This document shows positions 34,398 to 45,872 of a stretch of 64,000 nucleotides of DNA, piece by piece. This stretch comes from Hymenopus coronatus (Eukaryota; Arthropoda; Insecta; Mantodea; Hymenopodidae). The notes beneath the pieces are model-generated. The model ran no database searches. It worked only from the letters and a program-made list of their open reading frames with translations, and was not told where the DNA came from. The DNA lies in assembly GCA_030762935.1 (NCBI GenBank), contig CM060897.1:116160676-116224675 (forward strand), given 5' to 3'. The position numbers and the translations under genes are program-made. Within the stretch, counting starts at the first letter, position 1. Each line of letters starts with the position of its first letter.

Positions 34398-34475
34398 CAA
34401 GACTTTCTCTACCCAATCCTCAGCAAATAATTCTTACAAAAGCTTGCAGTTCTATCTCATACATGTTAAGATGCC
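34398..34475 (+). repeat. HER fragment, start region
   Basis: AAGACTTTCTCTACCCAATC, then AGCAAATAATTCTTACAAAAG matches positions 20-80 of the family. A 14-bp A-tract lies downstream at about 34543-34556. Confidence 0.55.
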
Positions 34476-34743
34476 TTTAATTTACATTTTGCTGTAGAGA
34501 CACAGTAGAGATTTTAAGACTGAATTTCCAACTGTTATCACTAAAAAAAAAAAAAATCAAAATTTAGTTTTATACAAACATAGAATCTTTGGACCGGTGT
34601 GACTTGACTTGAGTTGTCTTGACTGTCATAGTGATTGATTTGACTGAAGCTGTCCTTAGCATTAAATATAAGGCACTGATTTATCTCCCATCAGTATTGT
34701 TTTAGTTGAGTAATCCTGTTCTTTAATTAAAAACAGCAGGCAT

Positions 34744-35395
34744 TACCTTCTGTAGCACATATATATAATGCACATACTAGATGGAGAGGGTATTGTATTC
34801 CATCAAAAATTCGATACCAAAATTTCAATATATATATTTTGAGATATCCTAAATCCTCCAAGGATGCGCCACAAGCTACCTTTTATATCTTCATTTTTCG
34901 AAATTTTCAAAATGGCTCAAAACATTTTGATTAAAACGACATATATTAAAGATACTTAAGGTCCTCTTCATTCTGAATGATTTTTGCATAATTGGTAAAC
35001 CGTAAGAGAGACAAAAACTACTTCACAAAAATGCTAAAACACTGAATGGGTTTTAGATCGAGTCATTTCAGATAAATTCTCTGTTATTTGTGTCAAATTT
35101 AAAATACTTAAACTTTTCTTAAACGGCAATTCCTCGTGCGTTTCATATCTGTTTTGTATTTTCTCTGGTCATGGCAATTATATAGCGATAACTTTTAAAA
35201 TATTTGACTGTCAATTTAGCCCAAAGTACTTTCTTATTTCTGTTCAAGTTGTAAGCAACTAAGTAATAAGATTGTTCCTAGTAATGTATATCTTGATTGT
35301 TTTTGCGTAGATACATGAATAATATTTTGTAAGAAAATGTTTGCAGAATAGATAGAGAAAATCGTGTGAATGGAACACATCAGATATCTTAAACT
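34744..35395 (-). repeat. HER copy, internally deleted
   Basis: The hairpin end is weak (CTTCTGTAGCACATATATAT). The GT tract and AACTCAAAAACG block are deleted between AGATATCCTAA and CCTCCAAGGATGCGCC. The right end is GGAACACATCAGATATCTT. Confidence 0.7.
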
Positions 35396-36334
35396 AAATT
35401 TTCTTTCTAAAAACTATCATTTGGGTTTATAAAACCCCCCAAAAATCATATCTTTCGCACCCTATGATTCATATTTGAAGATTATGAGAGGTAGTTTTAT
35501 CCTCTGTTACATAGCCTGCGTACTGGTTCCTCTCTAAATATTCCCATAGTATGCAGGTATTTCCATATCTGAAATGTCGAACAAAGAATGTGTTTATCAG
35601 GTTTATTTCAGACCTATTGTGATAAAGTATATGTTCGGTGTGTGAGGAGTATATATTAATCACTAGACCTCGGTCCTGGGTCACGAAATTCGGTGCACAC
35701 AGAATATAACTATGACGTGTTGGAGTAGGCGTGGTCTCTACAGCCTGTTTCGAAACGTGTTGTAGTACTAGCATTGCTCACTGCATGCTCTCGTTCACTT
35801 CCTGCTAGTATAAACCATAGAATACTGAAAGTGCGTGCAGATTGAAAGACGTCGAGAGTACGAAAGAGTAGGCGTCTGACACTGAACCAACTTGTGGATG
35901 ATTCAAACATATTTTGAGTGACAGAAGAATAACATTTTCTTTTGATACAGAAAAATGTAGCTTGTTATTCATTTCAATGAATTCTGAGTGAGTTTGGATG
36001 ATATATATTCATGAAGTTCTATACATTATTATGTCTGAATTTGTTGTATCAAGCTTTATACTTTTTTTTTGTAAAACTACAATGTGTTTTCATTCACTAA
36101 TCATATAAAATAAATGTTTTATTCTATTATTTTATGAATTATGACGATGTACATGTCAATAAAGAAATAAGATACTTTTGGAATATATAATATCTCAAAG
36201 TGTGTATATTTACGCTACAAGCCACTCCCCACTATGCTCTCTTTATACAGCTGACTGTTCTGTGTGTTCATAACTGTGTGAGCTTGGCAACCCAAAACCG
36301 AGATCTATTAATCATCATACTGAGCTTAAAACCC
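35396..36334. other. Unassigned DNA with promoter-like and polyadenylation-like motifs
   Basis: A plus-strand TATAAA at about 35812, in a less AT-rich stretch (35690-35880), is followed about 350 bp later by AATAAA signals (36110-36180). This could be a solo LTR of a retroelement on the plus strand, but I cannot define TG...CA ends or a target duplication. The minus open frames at 35469-35774 and 35710-35910 have no known domain. Confidence 0.25.
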
Positions 36335-36620
36335 TCTATCTGAATTCATTGAAGTTGGTTGTTATGATCAATCTATCTACTCAACAATAGTTCTCTGAAC
36401 AGAGTTTATGGGTATGCCAATAAATTGTTCATGTCCAGTAAAAGTTTGAGCAGACCCCTTTCTTGCTAGGATATCTGCTCTTTCATTGCCTAAAATTCCC
36501 TTATGTTTAGGCACCCACCCAAGATTAACTTTGCTATTTCTTGCCAATTGCATAAGGTTTTAGGCGGTTCCAGACTAAGCTGTTATCTGATAACTTGAAC
36601 TTCCTTTTAACGTAGAAAAA
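36335..36620 (-). pseudogene. RNase H domain fragment of a non-LTR retrotransposon
   Basis: The minus strand translates as NLMQLARNSKVNLGWVPKHK, then GILGNERADILARKGS, FTGHEQFIGIPINSVQRTIV and a stop. Family knowledge: WVPGHxGIxGNExADxLAR is the C-terminal signature of RNase H domains in LINEs of the I/R1/jockey group, and the following FTGPEPxxGI string is common in those elements. The upstream part (SSSYQITA stop SGTA stop NLMQL) contains two nonsense codons. It is an isolated domain piece with no reverse transcriptase adjacent. Confidence 0.75.
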
Positions 36621-36863
36621 AAAATCCAAATGGAGAAAATCTAAATGTTTCTTCCTTTGTAGCCTTTTTCAATTCTTTTTGACACTGTTTTAAGGCTGAC
36701 TATAGATAACATTTCTAAATTTCATAACTATCAATATATGTTTCTGAAAATTATACACAAATAAGAAACATTATACATGTATGCCCATTTTCATTGAGCT
36801 ATCTAGAGGGCTTTTATGGCTATTAATTTTTAATTGATTAAAAAGTAGATCATGGATCACACG
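36621..36863. other. Unassigned AT-rich DNA
   Basis: Nothing recognised. Confidence 0.4.
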
Positions 36864-37351
36864 TAAAAAATCTGATGTGTTCCATTCATATGAAATTCTG
36901 TACATCTCTGCAACAAGTTATTGTTAAAAAGCTTGTTTCTTTTTACTTCATGCTAATCGAGAAAAAAAATAACAGAAATAGTCTTGTTATTTGCTTCCGT
37001 GCAAGTAGGAGCTGAATAAGGCTAAAGTATTAGCCATCAGCTGTTTTACGTGTGACTGAAGTTCCTTTGTTTTTATGGACAGGAGTTGACAAATTCTGTA
37101 AGAGAAAATTATGTTTTTTAAAGCTGAAACCAATAACAATGCATATCTCAAAAAACGATCAACTCCACGAAAAAAGTTATATAATATAAGTTGGGTGTTT
37201 TAAAGAGCTCTACATTTTCTATTGTGTAAGTTTTTCTCTATCCCTTAAGGTTTTCCAGTTTTACAAAATTCCGTAAAATGAATCCAGACTAAAGTAGTCT
37301 TCAAAGATTATTCCCAGAAAATTCAAAATATACATTTTATTTGTCATGTAT
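36864..37351 (+). repeat. HER copy, hairpin half missing (inverted pair, left arm)
   Basis: It starts AAAAAATCTGATGTGTTCCA and ends at ACATTTTATTTGTCATGTAT. It is followed at once by a nearly full copy in the opposite orientation. Confidence 0.8.
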
Positions 37352-37352
37352 T

Positions 37353-38197
37353 AAAGGAGATATTGTATTCCACCCAAATATTCAATACACAGATTTCATC
37401 GGAAATATATGTTTTAGGGCCCCCTGAATCCAAAAAAAAAAAAAAAGTATTTTCAGCACGCGCGTGTGTCTGTCTGTCTATTTGTCTGTCTGTTTGTGGA
37501 CAGCTTAGCTCAAAAACAAAAATACCTTTAATACCAAACTTTCAGTAATGCGACACGAAGATTTTCAAGAAACCTCCCCCCCTCAAACTGCCCTTTGCGT
37601 GGAAAAATCTTCGAAAACTTTGTTTTTCTCAATAATGGCGCTAACGATTTTGATTAAAACACCACATATTAAAGTAATTTACATTACAAATAAAATGTTG
37701 GTGTATCTTGAACCTTCTGGGAGTAGCTTCTGAAGACCTATTTATTCTGTAAGAATTTTTCTAAATTTTGCATAATTATTAAACCATAAGAGATAGACAA
37801 AAATTTACTGCACAAAAAATGTGGATCTCTTTAAAATGCATCATTTATGTCATATACAGTTTTTTTCGTGGAGTTGGCCTTTTTCAAGATATACCTTGTT
37901 ATCAGCCTCAGTTTTCAAATACTAATACGTTTCTCATGTGGGAACTTTTCAACTTCTACGCACGCAAATAAACGGATTTAAATTCCATAGGAATTACATT
38001 TTAAAACATTTTGCTGTTGATTTACCCTATTGGATTCACTTACTTCCCTTCTACTTACAGGAAACTAAGCAATACACCCGTTTCTGTTAATGCTTATATC
38101 GATTAGCATGAAGTACATAGAAGAATAAGCTAACTAACAATAATTTATTAGAAAGATGTAGAGAGAACCATGTGAATGGAACACATCAGATTTTTTT
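37353..38197 (-). repeat. HER copy (inverted pair, right arm)
   Basis: It begins just inside the hairpin at AAAGGAGATATTGTATTCCA. It has a 16-bp A-tract (37431-37446) and a GT/CT tract, and ends GGAACACATCAGATTTTTTT. Confidence 0.8.
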
Positions 38198-38485
38198 AGT
38201 ATAAAAACGTGGAAAAAATAGCTTTGAAATTCTAAGTGATATCTGGGTTTGTCATCAGGCATATAAAAGTTCTGTAAAATTATCTTTTAAAGATCAGCAA
38301 TAGACGCAAAATACATAATGATAGTGTGTAAACAGCTTCTAAAGCTCCAGTTTCGATTCGATTTTGTTTGGAATCATGTAGATTTTGGTATAATTTGGAA
38401 AAAAAATAATGCTTTTGAAATTGAACAAAAGCAAAGGGTGGTAGAGTGTATTAGTTTTCATTAATCAAAAATCAGGTTCCCAAAC
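38198..38485. other. Unassigned AT-rich spacer
   Basis: Nothing recognised. Confidence 0.4.
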
Positions 38486-39367
38486 AAAAAATCTGATGTG
38501 TTCCATTCACATGACTTTCTCTACATCTCTGCCACAAATTTTCATTAAAAAGGATATGCTTCTATTTACTTCATGACAATTAGCAGAAATAGTCTTATTA
38601 CTTGCTTCCTTGTAAGTAGAAGCGAAATGAGGGAGTTCCATAGCTTAAAATGATAGCCAAAAGCTGGTTGCTATGTAACTGAAGTTTCTTCGTTTGTATG
38701 GACAGGAGTTAAGAAACTCCTGTATGAGAAAAGTACGTTTTTCAAAGCTAAAACGAAAAACTAGGAATATCTTAAAATGACCAACTACACGAAAAAAACG
38801 TATATGAAATAAATTACGTATTTTATCGTGAGCTACATTTTCTGAGTAGTAAGTTTTCCCCATCTCTTACGGTTTAGCAGTTATGCACAATTCCGTGAAA
38901 TTCATCCCGAATAAAGTAGCCTTCAGAGGATATTCCCAGAAAAATCAAGATATGCATTTTATTTGTCAGGTAAATATCTTTAATATACGATATTTTAATC
39001 AAAATCGTTAGAGCAATTTTTAAGAAAATCAAATTTTTTTTAAATTTTTTCCATGTAAAGCGTAGTTTGGAGTGGGGGGATTTTCTTGAAAATCGTGTCG
39101 CATCCTTGGAAGATACCAAACTTAAATACCCCGTTTGGGCTTTAACGGTCTTTTCGTTTTTCAGCTATGTTGCCTACAGACACACAGACACACACATACA
39201 CACAGACAAACAGACACACACACGGACATTTTTGGAAAAACCATTTTTTTGGATTCAGGGAGTCTCAAAACATGTATATCCGGTGGTATCTCGGTATCGA
39301 ATTTTTGGGTACAATGCAATACCTTCTCTATACACTATGTACATAGTTCGTATAGAGAAAGTAAAAA
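38486..39367 (+). repeat. HER copy, full length
   Basis: Both ends are intact: AAAAAATCTGATGTGTTCCA at the left, TATACACTATGTACATAGTT and CGTATAGAGAAAGTAAAAA at the right. AAAAAT occurs on both flanks, compatible with a short A-rich target duplication or with A-tracts belonging to the element. The overlapping open frames at 39067-39410 are shadows in the CA-rich tract. Confidence 0.85.
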
Positions 39368-40013
39368 TATGCATTTTAGCTTTTTCTTAAGTGTGAAAAA
39401 TTGGAACTAAGAACAGAAATGTAGTAGCTTAAAACAATTGTACCATTGGGAAATATGAGAGTTTCCTAAAATGAGAGTTTAGGAAATGTTCGGGAGTTCA
39501 CAAACATTGTGCACATTGAGCAGAAAGGAAATTAATTCAGCTAGCCAAGATAAAGATCACGCTCCGTCTTTGTTTACAGCGGATCCTTATTACTTCAAGA
39601 GATTATCAAGCTTTTCTATCGTTGCTTTAATTAGTCCTCTATCTTCTTTTATCCTTGTGGGAGCTTGCAATTTGTTAGTTCGTGTTGTTCACAGCTTAAT
39701 TGCAAGACGGGACTAAGAGCTCTAGTCACATTAAACTGCCATAGTCTCTCAAAGAGCAGGACTGTGTAGGAGTTTGTTATTTATTAAGATAAAATAATTC
39801 TGCCTAATATTCTTTCATTATTAAAAAAATGTAAAATTAATCATTCAAAGACTTTAAGCACCTATATTAATTATACCTTAAAATATAGCGGAGCATTCGA
39901 GTCAGCAAAACAGATAGGAAAGCTTTACAAAAATGAAACATCTTCTAATGCATAGTATTTTGTTTGTTTTGAGATTTGAACGGCCTGGTACAGATTAGTT
40001 GTTTAAATTACTT
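39368..40013. other. Unassigned DNA
   Basis: The open frame at 39486-39716 (76 codons, hydrophobic stretch SIVALISPLSSFILVGACNL near its end) could encode a short membrane segment. It has no homologue I recognise and sits between transposons, so I do not call a gene. Confidence 0.3.
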
Positions 40014-40877
40014 AAAAATCTTATGTGTACTATTCACATGACTTTCTGTATATCCCTGCAACAAATTATTCTTAAAAAACTTATACTTCTATTTACTTTA
40101 TGCTCATCAGAAAAAATTAGCAGAAATAGTCCTATTACTTGCTACCTTGTAAGTAGAAGCGAAATAAGGGACTACCATAGGTTAAAGTGATAGCCAAAAG
40201 CTGGTTGATATGTCAATGAAGTTTCTTTGTTTGTATGGATAGGAGTTGACAAGTTCCTGTATGAGAAAAGAATAAGCTTTTCATAGCGGAAACCAAAAAT
40301 AAGGAATGTCTCAAAAACGACGAACTCCACGAAAAAAATGTATATAACATAAATGGTGTGCTTTAAGGTGCTCTACATTTTTGTGTGATAAGTTTTTGTC
40401 CATCTCTTACGGTTTAGCAGTTATTCAAAATTCAGTAAAATTCATCCAGAATAAACTACTCTTCAGAGGCTATTCCCAGAAAATTCAAGATATACATTTT
40501 ATTTTTCAGATAAATATCTATAATATACGAAATTTTAATAAAAATCGTTAGAGACATTTTTGAGAGAATCAACATTTTTGTAAAAATTTCCATGTAAATG
40601 GTAGTTGGGGTGGGGGATTTTTCTCAAAATCTTCTTGTTGCATCCTTGGAAGACACTAAACTTAAATACCAAGTTTGGTATTTTAGCTAATTTTCGTTTT
40701 TGAGTTATCGTGTTCACAGACACACGGACACACACGGAATTTTTTGAGAAAATGCTTTTTTTGGATATTGGGGACCCTAAAACATATTTCCGGTGAAATC
40801 TCGGTATCGAATTTTTGGGTGGAGTGCAGTACCTTCTCTATACACTGTGTACATAGTGCGTATAGAGAAAGTAAAAA
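40014..40877 (+). repeat. HER copy, full length
   Basis: Left end AAAAATCTTATGTGTACTAT, right end TATACACTGTGTACATAGTG and CGTATAGAGAAAGTAAAAA. AAAAAT occurs on both flanks, as at 38486-39367. Confidence 0.85.
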
Positions 40878-41533
40878 TAGCTTCTCTTATAGCTTGAAAT
40901 ATATACTTTCAATTAATAAATGATGAAGTATGTGTTTACTTGGTACATAGTTTTGCTCTTATGTTAACAACAAAACTCAACATGTCTGGACTCCAGTTCT
41001 TTCTGATATAGACCATTCTCTGTCACCTCTTCAAATAATTACGCTCCTAAAATTACTTACGCACGGTATGTGTGTATGTGTATCTCACGGAGAGGTATTC
41101 TACACTTTAACCCTGGCTTATTGTAACGACTATGGCTATGTTGGAGAAATTCTGAATTAAGTATTGTGCATCAAAGTAAATGCTGGGATTGGCATTTTGC
41201 CACAAGTTACCTAGCACTTCCCTCTATCTGACATATATGACATCCCTGCCTATTTGGCCCTTGGCATCGAGCAAACGTTTTTCATTAACCCTCCCGTTCG
41301 TCAGATTTCCTCTCAAAATGTAAGGTCAGACGCAGGCAAATAGATGGACAGCGAGTTGATAGCTTCATCGAAAACAGCTTCACTAATTCTCTGCAATTCT
41401 AGTGTGGACAAGTAGACAGGATTCAAGAATGAACTGAAACATAATGGTCATTCCATAGTGCAACGATGTTTATATATTTTAGTATTATGGCGATTAAATG
41501 TTGGCATTTATATTTTACCCATTATAATAGTTA
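40878..41533. other. Unassigned DNA
   Basis: No recognised gene. The stretch 41030-41420 is less AT-rich than the surrounding repeats. Confidence 0.35.
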
Positions 41534-41589
41534 TTACTTTTTCTATATGCAGTATGTACATAGTCATGTGAATGGAGTACTCCAATTTG
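41534..41589 (-). repeat. Minimal HER: two ends fused
   Basis: TTACTTTTTCTATATGCAGT and ATGTACATAG (hairpin end) are followed immediately by TCATGTGAATGGAGTACTCC and AATTT (opposite end). About 830 bp of interior are absent. Confidence 0.65.
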
Positions 41590-41612
41590 CTCTTGTTATG
41601 GTTATTCCTTTA

Positions 41613-41754
41613 ATTTTTACTTTCTCTATACGTACTATGTATATAGTGTATAGAGAAGGTATTGCACTCCATCCAAAAATTCGATACCGAGATTTCACCG
41701 GAAATATATGTTTTAAGGTCTCCTGTATCCAAAAAAAGTATTTTCACAAAAAGG

Positions 41755-41785
<31 letters not shown>

Positions 41786-42502
41786 CCATGTGTCCGTGTG
41801 TCTGTGAACACGATAACTCAAAAACGAAAAGTCGGTAAAATACCAAACTTGGTGTTTAAGTTTAGTATATTTCAGGAATGCGACACGAAAATTTGGAGAA
41901 AAATCCCCCCACCTCAAGCTACCCTTTACATGGAACGTTTTTCGAAAATTTTTATTTTCTAAAAAATGGCTCTAACGATTTTGATTAAAATTTGGTATAT
42001 TAAAGATATTTACCTGACAAATAAAATGCATATTTTGAATTTTATGGGAATAGCCTCTGAAGGCTACTTTGTTCTGGATTAATTTTGCATAACTACTAAA
42101 CCGTAAGAGATGGAGAAAAGCTTACCCCACAAAAATTGTAGAGCACGTTAGAACACACAATTTATGTTATAAACATTTTTTCGTGGAGTTAATCGTTTTT
42201 AAGATATTCCTTTTTCTTGGTTTCAGCTTTGAAAAATTTATACTTTTCTCATACAGGAATTTGTCAACTCCTATCCATACAAACAAAGGAACATCAGTCA
42301 CATAGCAACCAGCTTTTGGCTTTCAATTGAGCCTATGGTACTCCCTTATGTCGCTTCTGCTTACAATAAAGCAAGAAATAAGACTATTTCTGCTAATTTT
42401 TCTCGATTAACATGAAATAAATAAAATATAAACTTATTAACAATAATTTGTTACAGAAATATAGAGAAATTCATGTGAATGGAACACATCAGATTATTTT
42501 TC
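41613..42502 (-). repeat. HER repeat, near full-length reference copy
   Basis: This is one of the most complete copies of the window's dominant repeat (strand '-' means the hairpin end lies at low coordinates). From left to right it shows a T-tract, ACTTTCTCTATACGTACTAT and its partner arm ending GTATAGAGAAGG, forming a terminal hairpin with arms of about 20 bp. Then come a stretch reading ATTCGATACCGAGATTTCAC, a (TG)n tract at about 41757-41785, GATAACTCAAAAACG, a C-run near 41907, AAACCGTAAGAGATGG, and finally CATGTGAATGGAACACATCA followed by GATT and T-tract. The far end also contains a short inverted repeat (ATGTG/CACAT). No translated stretch resembles a transposase or reverse transcriptase, so it is probably a non-autonomous mobile element. 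The class is not settled: a Helitron/Helentron-like or foldback-like element are the options I consider most likely. Confidence 0.85.
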
Positions 42503-44507
42503 TAGTACAACCTGTCTCGCATATGAATATTCCTGATGCCAATACATGAGAGGAAAGAGAGAGAGATAGTGATAGATAACACTCTAGGGCGTTAATCGGC
42601 GGAGTGAAGCTTATGGATATTTTCTTTTGTCTACTAATCTACAATATTCGCCTCTAAAAAGTACAGCACTGTAAATCGTTTTCTAAACCTGCTCATCACG
42701 AATTGGTTTCGATGAAGGAAACATGCACAAATGTTTATATTCATTTCTCTGCATCCTGCACATACAACACAGATGTGTTCTATACTAGTGAGTGTTTACA
42801 AGTATGATAGTATACATTAAACAGAAGATAGTGTTGTTATGTACGCTGCAACAGTATATTAGCACGTTTTACGTTTCATTATTTTAATTATTAATTAGAA
42901 CAAGTCTAGTATAGGAAAGATATTTGCTTCAGTAGCCAAGACTTCGCAAATCGCAAAACAAAACATGAGGGTAAGAACTTGTTATTGTATCTATCAAAAT
43001 TACTTCTTTTGTCAATCCAGAAATACAATGCTTTTGCAAGAGCAAGTTTTGGCGGATTAAAGGTCTAACTAACAGATAGTTTCTCAGAGACAGATTTTTT
43101 CCTTAAAAGTTCGTAGTTCGGGACTTTTTCATTATAAAGAGCAGTCACTAACCACATGATAACTATATTACTTAGCAACCAATCAGAAATCAGCCCGAAG
43201 CTTGGATATTTTGGATATAAAAGCAGTGTGCACAGAAGAAAAGGGGCAGTATGTAAGATCTGTTTTGTATTGTTGGTTCTTGATTATGTGACATTCTTAC
43301 GTGAAATAGTGCAGTTACCGCATTAGTTCATGTGTAAGTTTTATATCGCGTAATAGTGAAGTAAGCCATAGCTATTAACGACCGTGGCAATGAGAAACTT
43401 TGTATGCAGAAGAAATAGCACCACTTATAGGTAAGCATGTATTACTAAACCTACAAGAACTATGTCGGGAGTTGCTCGACGGATTAGTGCCTCGATATTC
43501 TGAGGATTCTAAGTGAAGTACTTATTTTTGTTAGTCTACCCAGTGTGATATACCCATGTCATTCTTCCTCTCCTCAGTGAGAGTTGATTTAGTGTGTTCT
43601 AATATCGATGAGCTTAGCCGGCGCATCAAGGAGGTATGTACACACTTATTTTAAAACCATTTCACTGGCACTAATTCAGTAAGACTCCAAGGTAGACGAA
43701 ACAGCTCCGGCAACGTAACTTGTTGTTATTTTAATATTACGCTGCTTGAGGTGAATGCTGATTATTTTGCTATGTTTTATTTTGCAGAATCTTTATAATT
43801 ATCGAAATATTTAATTCCAGACAGTTCTCAAATCGCGGAACTTAGCCGCTTCCAGTTGTAACAGGAAGTTATGGTCCACCACTTTCTACGACATAAGTTT
43901 ACACATAGCTATGTGCAGAATTGTGGAACATCACGTGGTACTCTGTTGCCTTATACGTCACTAGGAACATTCTAGAAAATTTTGAATACTTTATTTTAAT
44001 TGGCTATTACAACTCAAACCTAGGGCGCTACCACACCATATTTGGTAAGCCTACTCCTTAGTGTGAAGATCTTCAAGCTATATAGATCTGGCGGATTCCT
44101 TTGCCCGTCTTTGGTTCTTATTCTTTCTGAGCTTTTTCTCTGAATGCGTTCCTCGCGCGTTTCCGCTTACGCATGACGCACTTCCTGACTCTTCACGCAG
44201 GCCTTAACATTATAGACATCTCTCTAAAGGTCCCAGGGGAAGGGGAGTCCACTCTAATACTGTTCTTCAACTTTATTGTTGGTTTTTGATTATAAAACAA
44301 CTTATTATTGGCACTCAACTCTTTGCCGATATAAAGTAATCGCTTAAGAAGGGCGGGCTCCATTCAGGAGGCAATCCGGCCCAAAATGTTTTGGTAATAC
44401 TTAAATGTTCTAACACAATAACATCAATGTTACATGTGCCCTAAGCTATGTTGCACAGTCACAACCTCATGACCGTGACAATATTAAACATATTTATATG
44501 ACAAAAA
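42503..44507. other. Unassigned DNA, about 2 kb
   Basis: This is one of the two longest stretches without recognised repeats. A promoter-like segment is listed separately at 43216-43252. GC content rises between about 43560 and 44260. No protein domain is seen in any frame, and no open frame above 60 codons exists here. Confidence 0.35.
43216..43252 (+). promoter_or_regulatory. Candidate RNA polymerase II core promoter
   Basis: TATAAAAGCAGTGTGC is followed about 30 bp downstream by GGCAGTATG, close to the arthropod initiator TCAGT. A GTAAG splice-donor-like site lies just beyond (43253-43257). It may belong to a host gene or to the LTR of a retroelement. The evidence is motif and spacing only. 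Confidence 0.25.
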
Positions 44508-44712
44508 CGCCGGTCCCCATGGCTGCGCTCGCTAAAGCTTTGGCGCTTCGTTGGGCAGAGGATTGTGGGTTCGAGTCCCGCCTTGGGTATGTACGTGTAT
44601 TTATCATAAAACAGGAAACCGGAAAACAAAGTAAATTTAGGGAAAAAAGAGGAATAAGAAAAAAGAATACAGCACCGGTGTGCTGACCAGACTCCAGAAC
44701 TGTATTTTTTTT
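44508..44712 (+). mobile_element. tRNA-derived SINE-like element
   Basis: GTGGGTTCGAGTCCCGCC (44566-44583) is a strong B box. TTTGGCGCTTCGTTGGGCAG precedes it in place of an ordinary tRNA D-arm. The unrelated tail includes CCGGTGTGCTGACCAGAC and ends in a T/A-rich run where HER sequence begins. The open frame at 44498-44686 is a by-product. Confidence 0.6.
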
Positions 44713-44719
44713 AAAAAAA

Positions 44720-45499
44720 TAAATAACATATATATTTTGAATGTTCTTGAAAAGCCTCTGAGGACCTCTTAATTTTTATTACTTTTGTTAAAGTGGTAAA
44801 CCGTAAGACGTAGACAAAAACTTATTAAAGAAAATGTACGTCTCGTTAAAACAATCAATATATGTCACAAACAATTTTGTATAAGTGCGCGTATAGAGCT
44901 ATAATGTTTGAGTATGCCTTGTATTGGTTTAAATTTTAACATTATTAAAACATTTCTTAAATGGAAATTTGTCATTCCTCTTTCAGTTGTTTTACTGCTG
45001 TCCATGTAAACAGAATGGAATTTCAATCACTTTAAAGTAACTCCATAGCACGACAGTCCACAAGGAACCTGGACGCTACATCACCCATCTCGGCCCGAAG
45101 ACGTCATGAATGGGGTGCAGTGCTGGAGGGTGAGACGTGATCAGCGTCTCGAGCCCCTCCTGGCCGGTTGATGCGGTCTTCTCGATCTGGAGCCGCTATT
45201 TCTCAATCAAGTAGCTCCTCAATTGGCCCCCCAGGGACCTCACGAGGCTGAATGCACCCCGGGTCAGGTCTACCAGCGGGGGAAAATTCCCTTTAGCACT
45301 GTGCTATATAGAATCAATCACTTTAGTCCAGTGTATTTGTTTTGTTCCCTTCTACGAATAAGAAGCCAGGTAATAAGACCATTTCTGCTAATGTTTCTCT
45401 TGATTATGATTAAGTTGATAGAAGAATAAGCTTTTGTAAGAATAGTTTGTTATAGAATAGCTAGGCAAATTCATGTGAATGGAACACATTAGACTTTTT
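44720..45499 (-). repeat. HER copy interrupted by a SINE
   Basis: Left part 44720-45050 (from ATATATTTTGAATGTTCTTG to TAACTCCATAGCA) and right part 45318-45499 (CACTTTAGTCCAGTGTATTT to GGAACACATTAGACTTTTT) are contiguous in other copies. The hairpin half is missing. Confidence 0.75.
45051..45317 (-). mobile_element. Insect SINE-like insert within HER
   Basis: GC content is much higher than in its surroundings. On the minus strand it reads CCCCGCTGGTAGACCTGACC, CAATTGAGGAGCTACTTGAT, AGCGGCTCCAGATCGAGAAG and so on. I recall GAGGAGCTACTTGA-TGAG-AGTAGCGGCTCCGG as a recurrent string in orthopteroid insect genomes, although I cannot run a search. TAGCAC occurs on both sides (about 45047 and 45295) and could be a target duplication. 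No coding potential is seen. Confidence 0.55.
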
Positions 45500-45680
45500 G
45501 AGACATTATCTGTTTGAAGGTTACACGAAACACTAATTACACTGGTCATTATGGTGATCCAGTAGAATTTGCATAAGTATGGTAGTTGCATACCAGGCAT
45601 GTATGAAAATATTGTATAATTTGCAAACGTTTTAGCTTCGTTGTTGTAAAAAGAGCAACTGAGAGAAACATTACAACAAT

Positions 45681-45836
45681 ATATGCGTTTGTATATAACA
45701 TAGTATACGGAAAGCTGTCATTAAATTGCGTGATCTTCTAGCACAACAAAATGGTTGCTACTTAAGGAAGGAGTAAAAGTTCGCTCTTCATCCTTTCTGA
45801 ATCTACTACATTCTCATAAAATACTAGTTTTCCCAA

Positions 45837-45872
<36 letters not shown>

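Noticed and set aside
35396..36200. Endogenous LTR retrovirus or solo LTR
   Set aside because: TATA and AATAAA motifs are suggestive, but I found neither TG...CA termini, target duplication, primer-binding site nor a second LTR.
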